DNA of 64,000 bases, from NCBI GenBank assembly GCA_965653565.1, contig CBFHAI010000007.1, positions 58,954 through 122,953 of the forward strand, written 5' to 3'. The position numbers were made by a program, and so were the translations under genes. This document shows positions 53,801-60,874 of the stretch, piece by piece. Positions within the stretch are counted from its first letter, which is position 1; each line of letters starts with the position of its first letter. Below the pieces are notes generated by a model that made no database searches, had not been told where the DNA came from, and saw only the letters and a list, made by a program, of their open reading frames with translations. Source of the DNA: JALCLA01 sp965653565. Lineage in GTDB: Bacteria; Pseudomonadota; Gammaproteobacteria; Xanthomonadales; Xanthomonadaceae.

Positions 53801-54092
53801 GCAGGGCCGCAGCATCGTCGATGCCGCGGTGGAAGCCTGCCGTCTGCGCCTGCGTCCGATCCTGATGACCAGCTTCGCCTTCTGCGCCGGCGTATTGCCG
53901 CTGGTGTTCGCGTCGGGTGCAGGTTCGGAAGTGCGCCACGTGATGGGTGTGACGGTGTTCGCCGGCATGCTCGGCGTGACCTTCTTCGGCCTGTTCTTCA
54001 CGCCGGTGTTCTACGTCGTGATCCGCAAGCTGTCCGAACGCAGCAAACGCCGCGGCGACGTCGCGGTGCAAGGAGCCACCCACCATGCATAA
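50856..54092 (+). CDS. RND multidrug efflux permease (HAE1 family)
   Basis: A 1078-residue inner-membrane pump with 12 helices and two large periplasmic loops, close to MexF/OqxB. The proton relay is present: Asp-Asp in helix 4 (GIVVDDAIVVVENVERH) and Lys in helix 10 (LMGLACKNAILIVEFA). N-terminal RIFVDRPILAAVLSILIFVAGL is standard. Substrates cannot be told from sequence; drugs, solvents or plant phenolics are typical. Strong GGAGGG ribosome site. Its stop overlaps the channel gene by 8 nt. Confidence 0.95.
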   Translation: MAHSDFSRIFVDRPILAAVLSILIFVAGLIALPNLPVSEYPEVVPPSVQVTAIYPGANPKTIADTVAAPLEEAINGVERMIYMKSVASSDGTMSLTVTFSQGTDIDLAAVQVQNRVAQASPRLPEAVRQLGITTAKASPNITMVVHLTSPDKRYDALYLSNFANLRVKDDLARLPGVGQALAFGAGNYAMRIWLDPDAAASRGLTANDVLNAVREQNQQVSAGAIGAAPMPNGVGVQLSINAQGRLDSPQAFEDIVIKAEGSAITRLKDVARIELGSSTYALHSLLDNEDAAAIVIFEAPGANSIALSDAVRARMDELAQSFPEGVKWSVEYDPTVFVRHSIDSVIETLLEAVLLVVLVVVLFLQTWRASLIPLLAVPVSIIGTFAVLWLLGFSINVLTLFGLVLAIGIVVDDAIVVVENVERHIEEGKTPLEAAHVAMTEVSGPIIAISLVLASVFVPLAFLDGVTGQFYRQFAVTIAASVLISGLNSLTLSPALAAVLLQPHDAKKDAFGRLIERVFGRFFRWFNRVFQRRGDAYSRRIGGTVKRSGRLLVMYAVLLGVAVFAFRAVPPGFIPTQDKQYLFGVVFLPEGATLDRTDAVMRRMGEIALKTPGVENTVQFPGLNGAHFVNTPNSGVMFIGLKPSDERDVEAAAISAQLNMQFSQIQDGLAFAAMPPPVLGLGNSAGVEGFVQDRAGLGYGELNNWTQALVGTLRQTPGFDPFTVFSSFQSNVPQLDAKVDRSKAKEQGLVLNDVYEALQVYLGSAYVNDFNLFGRTYSVYAQADAPFRDDVGDVSRLQTRNVRGEMVPLGSVVEITPTYGPDPVIRFNGYPAADFAAGINPALMSSEEAVDGTRGIGQQVLPRGMTVEWSGLTYEQVNQGSAALLVFPLCVLLVYLVLAALYESWTLPLTVILIVPMCLLSAMGGVWLVNFLHGLSLAINPPAYPPNFLDNNVFTQIGLVVLMGLACKNAILIVEFARDLEQQGRSIVDAAVEACRLRLRPILMTSFAFCAGVLPLVFASGAGSEVRHVMGVTVFAGMLGVTFFGLFFTPVFYVVIRKLSERSKRRGDVAVQGATHHA

Positions 54093-55545
54093 GCCACTTG
54101 CTCTGTTGATCGCCGCCGCCCTGCTCGGCGGCTGCACGGTTGGCCCGAAGTACGTGCGACCGGATGCGGAACTGCCGGCGAAATTCGATCAGGCCAGCAC
54201 CGAGGCCGTCGCCGAACGCGCCCAGACGCGCGTCTGGGAAGCCTTCGGCGATGCCGAACTCGATGCCCTGATCGTGCGTGCGCTCGAAGCCAATACCACG
54301 GTGGCGCAGGCGGTCGCGCGCTACGAGGAAACCCACGCACTGCGCGGCCTATCGGTGTATTCGTGGTTCCCCACCGTCACCGCCGGTGCCGATGCGGAAC
54401 GCAGCAGCCCGAGCGGCGACGATCCCTTCCTGCCGGACGACCAGGGCCGCACCGACACCTACAACGCCGGCTTCGATGCGCTGTGGGAAATCGATCTGTT
54501 CGGCAGCCTGCGCAATCAGAGCCGCGCGATCGAACGCCGCCTGCAGGCCGATGCGGCGGAGCTGGCGAACGTGCGGCTCACCATCGTGGCGGAAACCGCG
54601 CAGGCCTTCTTCGCACTGCGCGGCGCGCATGCGCGGCTGCGGCTCACCGAGCGCAATGTCGCATCGCTCGGCGAGAGCGTCGATCTGGTGACCACGCTGG
54701 AAGAAAACGGCCGCGGCACCGCGCTCGATATCGCGCGCATCAGTGCGCAGCGCGCATCGCTCGCCGCGCAGCTGGCGAATCTCGAAGCCGAAGTGGTACG
54801 CCACGAACAGCGTCTGGCCACGCTCACCGCGCAACCGGTGGCGCAGTTGCGCGCACAGATGAACGAAGAGGCCGCGCTGCCCGACTTGCCGGAACTGGTC
54901 ACCGTCGGCACGCCGCAGGAATGGCTGCAGCGCCGTCCGGACGTGCGCGCCGCGGAACGTCGACTGGCCGCTTCCTACGCGGATGTCGGCACCGAAACCG
55001 CCGAATTCTTCCCGAAACTCACCCTACTCGGCGGTTTCGGCTGGACGGCGCAGACCTTCGGTGAACTCGGCAGCAGTTCGTCGGAACGCTGGCGCTGGGG
55101 CCCGTCGCTCAGTTGGTCGTTCCTCGACTTCGGTCGCGTGAAGCAGCGCGTGCGCGCCGCCGAAGCGCGCTCCGACGGCGCCGCAGCGGCCTTCCAGGAG
55201 ACCGTGCTGCGGGCGCTCGAAGAAACCGAGAACGCGCTGGCCGGTTACCGCGCGGCGAATCGCGCGGCGGTCGAACTGACCGAAGCCGCGGCGCAAGCCG
55301 GCGAGGCTGCGCGTCTGGCGCAACTGCGATTCGAAGCCGGTGCCGATGACGCGTTGTCTTTGCTGGATGCAGAACGCACACGCATCGATTTCGAGACTCG
55401 TGCGGTGGAGGCTGGCGTCGCTCGCGCGACGTCGCTGGCGGCTCTCTACAAAGCGCTCGCGGGTGATTTCGCTGCGGCGGCGGAAGAAGTGCAGGAAGAA
55501 GCGGCGGTTGCTGCGCCGGCGGTCGACGTGGCGAGCGCGAATTGA
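54085..55545 (+). CDS. Outer-membrane efflux channel (NodT/OprM type)
   Basis: A 486-residue TolC-like channel lipoprotein (LLGGCTVGPKYVRPD, Cys17) with the two OEP repeats: FGDAELDALIVRALEANTTVAQAVARYEE and the second half beginning DVRAAERRLAASYADVGTETAEFFPKLTLLGGFG. It completes the tripartite pump with the two genes upstream. The ATG lies within the end of the permease gene. An acidic C-terminal tail follows the last helix (AAAEEVQEEAAV). Confidence 0.94.
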   Translation: MHKPLALLIAAALLGGCTVGPKYVRPDAELPAKFDQASTEAVAERAQTRVWEAFGDAELDALIVRALEANTTVAQAVARYEETHALRGLSVYSWFPTVTAGADAERSSPSGDDPFLPDDQGRTDTYNAGFDALWEIDLFGSLRNQSRAIERRLQADAAELANVRLTIVAETAQAFFALRGAHARLRLTERNVASLGESVDLVTTLEENGRGTALDIARISAQRASLAAQLANLEAEVVRHEQRLATLTAQPVAQLRAQMNEEAALPDLPELVTVGTPQEWLQRRPDVRAAERRLAASYADVGTETAEFFPKLTLLGGFGWTAQTFGELGSSSSERWRWGPSLSWSFLDFGRVKQRVRAAEARSDGAAAAFQETVLRALEETENALAGYRAANRAAVELTEAAAQAGEAARLAQLRFEAGADDALSLLDAERTRIDFETRAVEAGVARATSLAALYKALAGDFAAAAEEVQEEAAVAAPAVDVASAN

Positions 55546-55572
55546 AGCTGCGCAATCGCTGAATCATCTTCA

Positions 55573-55606
55573 CCCGGCCTTCCTTTCAGTGAAGGCCGGG
55601 ATGAGG
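55573..55606. terminator. Hairpin between the efflux operon and the large membrane protein gene
   Basis: A 10-bp stem CCCGGCCTTC (55573-55582) and GAAGGCCGGG (55591-55600) with an 8-nt loop, 27 nt after the channel gene stop and 51 nt before the end of the convergent gene. AAGGCCGGGATGAGG at 55592-55606 repeats the sequence at 1846-1860. No T-run, so it is a possible terminator made from a repeat. Confidence 0.55.
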
Positions 55607-55656
55607 ATCGCATTGATCTCGAGCGGGCGCCGACACAAACCGACGCCCGCAACGAA

Positions 55657-58600
55657 TCAATCCCCCGAAGGCGCCACCGCCTCGGTCACGGCCGGCGCCG
55701 GCTGCGGTTTCACCCGCTTGGGCCAATACCACCATCCGCCACGCGCATAACACTGCCAGCCCCAGCGCAGCCACCCGATCAGCGCGTTCGCCAGCCACAG
55801 CGCCCACGCCAGGATCGCGACCTTGTAGGCCCACATCGGCAGCGACCAGGCAGACGCCGCGGGCAAGGCCCCGTCGCTGCGATCGAGGAACCAGTTGAGT
55901 TGCTCGCCCCAGGAGCCGTTGCCGACCACCTGCATATCCGGTCGTCCGAGCAATCCTGCCGGAACCGCGGCGACGAGACACAACAACGCCACCGCCGTCG
56001 CTCCGAGCACGACCAGCTGCAGCAGCGTGAAACCGAGGTTCGCCGGCGCTGCAGTGCGACGTCCACGCCAGCCCAGCAACAACAGCCAGCCCGCGACGAT
56101 CGCCGCCGCCAGCCACGACACCGTCGAGAATCCCAAGCCCAACAGCAACCAGTGATGGAACTTCAGCGGCGTGCCGCCGAAGCGGGCCAGCACCAGCGCC
56201 ACGATCACCAGCAATGCCAGCTGCGACCAATAGAGCAAGGCCGGCCCGACGCCGGGCCCCGACGCCGCCAGCAACCATCGGTCCTGCGGCACCGCGATCG
56301 AAATGCGCAGATTGCCGGCCGGTGCGCCGAGGTCGAGTTCGGGCGAACGCATCAGCGCACCGATCGCCACCGGTTCGCGCCAGTGGACGGCCACGCTCTG
56401 CGGCCCGTTGCGCAACGCCAAGGCGACGCGGCCTTCGTTGAGCACGCGCGGCTGTTCGGCGCCGTTGATCCACAAGCCGAGCAGTTCGCTATCGGCGGGC
56501 AACGACAGCAGATGTTGTCCGGCACGCGTCGCGCGCAAGGTCAGATCGAGCCGCGAATCGCGCGCGCGCTGGCCGGGCGTCACGTGCAGCTTCACGCCTT
56601 CGATCGCCAGCGTATTGCCCTCCACCGCCACCGGCCGCGTGATCGTCAGTTGCAGTTTTTCGCCGGGCAGCGGTACGAAACGGCGCACATCGCCGGCCTC
56701 GTTCGACGATTCCGGCAAACCCGCCGTCTCGACATGCAACAACGGCGCGGCAGCGATCACCCACTCCTCGCTGTAGTTGTGCGAAGGCGTGGCCTGCAAC
56801 TCGAACGTATCGGCCGGCGTCAGGCGCGAGCTCCACGACACACTGTCGGCGCCCGCCGCGAGCGACACCATCGCCGCGCCATCGCGCACCGGCGGTGCGT
56901 TCGCCAGCGGCAATTCGCCCCGCAGCAGCGGCACCGGCACCGTCAATCCGCCACGCGCGGGCGCTATCCGCTCGATCGTGGTCCGCAATTCCCATTGCTG
57001 ATCGATGACCAGATAGCGACGCACCCGCACGAACGGCGGCACCGCTTCGGTGCTTTGCGCGGATTCGCCTTCATTGGCCTCGGTGGATACCGCAGCGATC
57101 AGTTCGAGCGTGTCGCCGATCAAACGGTTCTCATCGAGCCCGCTGGTTTCCAGGCTCTCGTCCAGTATCGCGACGTGCGCCGGCGGCAGCGGGAATGCGA
57201 TGCGCCAGCGCCCTTCGTCGCTGGCGTAAGTGGCCTCGACGCGATGCACGCCGCGTTCAAGCAACACCCAGGCGCCCGCGTCATCGCGCAGCACGGCGGC
57301 TTCGCCGCCATCGACGCGCACGTCGACCAGCGCCTGCCCCTCGCCCTCGCGCGGCAACGGCCAGGCGACCTGTGCCTGCGCGTGTGCATCGAGCGACAGC
57401 GTGACGCGCGCGCCGTTGCGCTGCACGCTCGCTTCGGCGAGCGACGCGCAATCGGGCCGACACGGTTCATCCTTCGCCAGCAGCCGCGTGCGAAGTTCGT
57501 CGAGTGTCGCGCTGTCGGGTGTGACTTGCGCATTCGCGGTCTGTGCGAACGCGACGAACGCCAGCGCTATCGCCAGGCCGCCGACGGACGCCGCCGCCGT
57601 CGCACGGCGCGGCCGCGCCGGACGCGGCGCCGCCGGCCGCAGCAACAACGTCAACGCGATGCCGAGCAAAGCAACCGCCGCGACACGCAACAACCGCGTC
57701 AGCCACGGCGGGGAAATCCAAAGATCGAGTTCTTCGTCGGCCAGCAGCGGACCGTTCCACACCAGCGCATGGCGGTGCCATTGCCATTCGGGACGGGCGC
57801 GGCCGGCCTGCGGAATCGCATCGGTGGGGTACTGGAACAAATCGGATTGTTTGATCTTCGAGCCGGTCACTTCGATTCGGTCGAGCGATTCTTCGCGTAC
57901 GCGCAAGGACGGCGCCGACGCCGGCTGCGGCGGTGGCTCGCTGAACTGCATCTGGACTTCCTGATCGTTGTCGACGCCTGCGTAGTTGCCTCCCGTCCCG
58001 TCGTAAGCCTCGGTCACGCTGTGATGTTCCAATTGCGGGTAAATCGCCAACTGCAGTTGAGTCGCGGCGAACAACAGGCTCCATATCGCCACCAGCGCCA
58101 GCAGCCCATAACGCATCCACGAAACGATGCGTTGCCAGCGTCCGGCCGGCACATAACGCAACACCAGCACCACGCCGAGCAGCAACAACAGCGTCAGTCG
58201 CGGCGCGTCGGGTTCGTGCCACGACCACAACAGCCAGCCAAGCAGCGCCACCATCAGCGCCGGCGGTTTCACGCGCCACGCCAGCAGCAGCGTGACGCTG
58301 GCGAGAAACAGATCGAGCAGCGACCAGCGCGCGATCCAGCTGCCTTCCGCGCGATCGACGCCGGCCGCGCCGAGCAGCCGGTAACCCGGCGGCAACTGCA
58401 GCACCGCTTGTGCACTGTCGAACGGCTGCGTCCAGCCGCTCGCCGGCAGCACGCCCCCGCGCGCCACGCGCGCGCCGCTTTCGAACGCCACTTCGCGATC
58501 GCGCCATTCGAAACCGGTATGACCCGGTTGCGTGCCTGCGGTGATCAACAGACTGTTTTCACCGTCGCGGCGCGCCTCTTCCATCACCCACGGCGCGCGC

Positions 58601-59781
58601 ATGTCCAGGCGCTGCAAGCCGCCAAGATCGCCCGCCACGCGATCGCGCGCGACGAATTCGCTGCCATCGAAAGCCAGCCACAATTCCCGCGACAGACTCA
58701 ATCGCGGCGGCCGCGACGGCGGCAATCCGCGCAGCGAAACCGCGAGCGTGGCAGTGGCTCCGGATGCGAGCGCGAAGGTCGGCAATGCGTTCGCCTCCGC
58801 CAGCATCCAGTGCCAGCGCTGCGCCGTTTCCTCGCCGAGATTTTCCATCCAGTCGGGCACGTTGGCCTGCTCGGGATCGACGCCGGGCACGCCTTCGAGT
58901 TGCGCGATGCGCAACGACGGATCGGCGCGGAACTGCCAGATTTCCTGCGCCACCCAGGGTTCGGGCACCGACGGCGCGGTAAAAGTAGTGGCATCGGCCG
59001 GCGCACGCGCGATCACCGTCACGGACCAGAAACCGGGCCGCACTTGCAGGCGCAGCTTGCCGTCGGGTTCCCAGCGCATCGGAATTTCGCCATCGAGCGC
59101 GACGGGGATATAGCCCGGCGGCAGGATCGGACCGAGCACCTGCTCGCGCGGCTTGCCCGTCACCGACAGTTCGACGCGCGTCGCGACAAAGGCCGGCGAT
59201 CCATCGGCGAGCAGACGATAGGCTTCGAGTTGCAGCGCATCGCCTTCGTTGCTGCCGGTGGCGCCGAGCACGAGTTCCCCGTCTTCGTTGCGCTGCGGCA
59301 ACGCGATCGCGGCACCGTCGACGCTGAGCGTCAGCCACGCGATCTCGTCGGGCAGCGGCAAGGTGGGCGGCCGTTGCGTCCACACGATGCGGCCGGAAAC
59401 TTCATGTTCGCCCGGCGCCAGTTCGAGCATCGGCTGTCCGTTTTCGAATACCACCGGCGCATCGCGGCCGTCGACGCGCACGTCGATCGGGCGCCAGCGG
59501 TCGTCGCCCGGCAAGGGCACCCGCTGCGGCGCGTAGATCGTCCAGCGCTGCGTGAACGTCGCGCCCGACGCCGAAGCTTCGATCGCGAGCCGGCCGGGCC
59601 AGCGGCAGTGGGTGACGGCTGCGTCGCCATTCTGCGCCGGGCACTGTTTTTCTTCGTGACCGTGCAACACCCACTCGCGCCACGGTTCGAGCGCCGGCGG
59701 CACGGGACTGGCTGCGGCGGCAACGGCGAAGGCGATCGCCCACGCGCCCAGCCCTGCTGCGATCCACGATCGAAACTGCAT
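55657..59781 (-). CDS. Very large membrane protein of unknown function with a TonB-receptor-like motif
   Basis: A 1374-residue protein with signal peptide (residues 1-24). Layout: a periplasmic beta-rich region (25-485) with Trp-rich strands; a cluster of about five helices (490-590); a short exposed segment with ESLDRIEVTGSKIKQSDL (near 630-647), which copies the N-terminal motif of Lysobacterales TonB receptors; a helix near 700 and one near 737; a second periplasmic beta-rich region (750-1180) with Cys pair DEPCRPDCAS; then a C-terminal helix cluster (about 1190-1340) and a basic, aromatic tail. The two halves may be an ancient duplication. I recognise no family. It is one uninterrupted frame with codon use like its neighbours. 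Confidence 0.85.
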   Translation of the reverse strand: MQFRSWIAAGLGAWAIAFAVAAAASPVPPALEPWREWVLHGHEEKQCPAQNGDAAVTHCRWPGRLAIEASASGATFTQRWTIYAPQRVPLPGDDRWRPIDVRVDGRDAPVVFENGQPMLELAPGEHEVSGRIVWTQRPPTLPLPDEIAWLTLSVDGAAIALPQRNEDGELVLGATGSNEGDALQLEAYRLLADGSPAFVATRVELSVTGKPREQVLGPILPPGYIPVALDGEIPMRWEPDGKLRLQVRPGFWSVTVIARAPADATTFTAPSVPEPWVAQEIWQFRADPSLRIAQLEGVPGVDPEQANVPDWMENLGEETAQRWHWMLAEANALPTFALASGATATLAVSLRGLPPSRPPRLSLSRELWLAFDGSEFVARDRVAGDLGGLQRLDMRAPWVMEEARRDGENSLLITAGTQPGHTGFEWRDREVAFESGARVARGGVLPASGWTQPFDSAQAVLQLPPGYRLLGAAGVDRAEGSWIARWSLLDLFLASVTLLLAWRVKPPALMVALLGWLLWSWHEPDAPRLTLLLLLGVVLVLRYVPAGRWQRIVSWMRYGLLALVAIWSLLFAATQLQLAIYPQLEHHSVTEAYDGTGGNYAGVDNDQEVQMQFSEPPPQPASAPSLRVREESLDRIEVTGSKIKQSDLFQYPTDAIPQAGRARPEWQWHRHALVWNGPLLADEELDLWISPPWLTRLLRVAAVALLGIALTLLLRPAAPRPARPRRATAAASVGGLAIALAFVAFAQTANAQVTPDSATLDELRTRLLAKDEPCRPDCASLAEASVQRNGARVTLSLDAHAQAQVAWPLPREGEGQALVDVRVDGGEAAVLRDDAGAWVLLERGVHRVEATYASDEGRWRIAFPLPPAHVAILDESLETSGLDENRLIGDTLELIAAVSTEANEGESAQSTEAVPPFVRVRRYLVIDQQWELRTTIERIAPARGGLTVPVPLLRGELPLANAPPVRDGAAMVSLAAGADSVSWSSRLTPADTFELQATPSHNYSEEWVIAAAPLLHVETAGLPESSNEAGDVRRFVPLPGEKLQLTITRPVAVEGNTLAIEGVKLHVTPGQRARDSRLDLTLRATRAGQHLLSLPADSELLGLWINGAEQPRVLNEGRVALALRNGPQSVAVHWREPVAIGALMRSPELDLGAPAGNLRISIAVPQDRWLLAASGPGVGPALLYWSQLALLVIVALVLARFGGTPLKFHHWLLLGLGFSTVSWLAAAIVAGWLLLLGWRGRRTAAPANLGFTLLQLVVLGATAVALLCLVAAVPAGLLGRPDMQVVGNGSWGEQLNWFLDRSDGALPAASAWSLPMWAYKVAILAWALWLANALIGWLRWGWQCYARGGWWYWPKRVKPQPAPAVTEAVAPSGD

Positions 59782-59879
59782 GCGTTGCTCCTTGCGGATT
59801 TCTGGGCCGGCGAAATTTCGTTCGCGACGGATTCGGAACGCGTCAACGAGGTACTACGCAGCGCGGGGTCGACGCGGCC

Positions 59880-60437
59880 TCATCCGACGATCAGATGCGC
59901 CCCTTGCACCACGCAGGCCAACACGAAACCGGCGAGGAAGAACAGATAGCTCAGCCGCAGATACGGGTATTTGTGCTGCGCCAGATACTGGCCGAGGCTG
60001 TAGACATCGCGCACCACGGTTTCGTATGCCTGCCCCGGCAACATCGCCTTCGCCATTTCGGCCAGATAACGCTCGCGATCGAGCCCGGCGAAATGGCCGA
60101 AGAACAGCAGATTGAATTCCTCCGGCAGCGGCCCGTTGATGCGCGCCGCGCCGCGATATTTCGGCAGCACGGCGAGAATCGCCAGCAACAGCGCGAGCAG
60201 CGTGAACACGCCGAGCACGATCAACCCCAGACGCAGATCCGGATCGGTGACCCGCCCGAGCACCAGCGTCAACACGATCGACGACACGGTGATGATGATA
60301 TTGGCCTTGGTATCAGCCATCGTCGACAGCTGCACATGATGCTGCTGCACCAACCGCAACAGATGATCGCCGCTGCTGCGCTCGGGCACCGCGGCGAAGG
60401 GCGACATCATGGCCGAATCGTCGTTCGCTGACTGCAT
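59880..60437 (-). CDS. PycTM-like (Pycsar effector family) membrane protein
   Basis: A 185-residue protein with three or four membrane helices. The first helix begins STMADTKANIIITVSSIVLTLVLG, the signature of the Pycsar/DUF5706 effector membrane domain; the second is GLIVLGVFTLLALLLAILAVLP; a soluble stretch NLLFFGHFAGLDRERYLAEM follows; then LRLSYLFFLAGFVLACVV. In phage-defence systems this domain forms membrane-damaging pores on a cyclic-nucleotide signal, but here there is no nucleotide cyclase next to it. Stand-alone copies are common on chromosomes and may be housekeeping. A weak AGAGACC lies before the start; it may share a promoter with the large membrane protein gene downstream. Confidence 0.8.
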   Translation of the reverse strand: MQSANDDSAMMSPFAAVPERSSGDHLLRLVQQHHVQLSTMADTKANIIITVSSIVLTLVLGRVTDPDLRLGLIVLGVFTLLALLLAILAVLPKYRGAARINGPLPEEFNLLFFGHFAGLDRERYLAEMAKAMLPGQAYETVVRDVYSLGQYLAQHKYPYLRLSYLFFLAGFVLACVVQGAHLIVG

Positions 60438-60538
60438 CGCTGGTCTCTTGCATCGGCGTCACCCGCCGCGGCGATGATAGCTCAGCGGTGCGTGGCTTGT
60501 GGGTGGGGCGCTTGCTTGGTGGCTTGGTTGGAGGCGGC

Positions 60539-60654
60539 GGGAATCGGGAGTTGGGAATCGGGAGTTGGGAATCGGGAGTTGGGAATCGGGAGTTGGGAAT
60601 CGGGAATCGGGAATCGGGAATCGGGAATCGGGAATCGGGATTAGAGCCGGCGAC
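60539..60654. repeat. Array of 15 GGGNNNN heptads
   Basis: Four copies of the 14-mer GGGAATCGGGAGTT (60539-60594), six GGGAATC (60595-60636) and one GGGATTA, then TAGAGCCGGCG shared with the element at 21293-21374. Every heptad starts with GGG and has a 4-nt spacer, so many overlapping G-quadruplexes are possible on this strand. It lies in the 437-bp gap 60438-60874, upstream of the PycTM-like gene and downstream of the aminopeptidase gene. Confidence 0.9.
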
Positions 60655-60740
60655 TGGTGTGGTTTCACGCTGTGGGACGCCGCAAATTTCCGGGACGCGG
60701 AATCGCCGATTCCTTGCTCTTGGATTTCCTTGCTGCTCTT

Positions 60741-60783
60741 CTTCGCGTCCTTTCTTTTGCCTTTGCGTCCTTTGCGTCCCGCT
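60741..60783. repeat. 43-bp dispersed repeat, third copy
   Basis: Reverse complement begins AGCGGGACGCAAAGGACGCA and ends AAAGGACGCGAAG; it matches the inverted pair at 26960-27206 with about four changes. It lies in the same gap as the GGGAATC array, about 90 bp before the end of the aminopeptidase gene. Confidence 0.75.
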
Positions 60784-60874
60784 CTCGAACCACAACGGCA
60801 TTAGCTGCACAGGCGCATCGCGAAGACCTATCGCTTCAAAGCCGCTGAAACCTCTCACGACGCGCGCAACTTCA

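Noticed and set aside
49563..54137. A 1524-codon open frame on the minus strand opposite the efflux operon
   Set aside because: It is the antisense shadow of high-GC codon use in the adaptor and permease genes; its translation is rich in Arg, His and Gln with no domain.
55900..59949. A 1349-codon open frame on the plus strand opposite the large membrane protein
   Set aside because: Composition (Arg/Gln/His-rich, no motif) marks it as an antisense shadow; the minus-strand frame has a signal peptide and membrane helices.
59880..60437. A complete Pycsar phage-defence system
   Set aside because: Only an effector-like membrane protein is present; no cyclase gene lies within the neighbouring sequence.
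60539..60643. CRISPR-like array
   Set aside because: Units are 7 or 14 bp in direct tandem with no unique spacers, and there are no cas genes.
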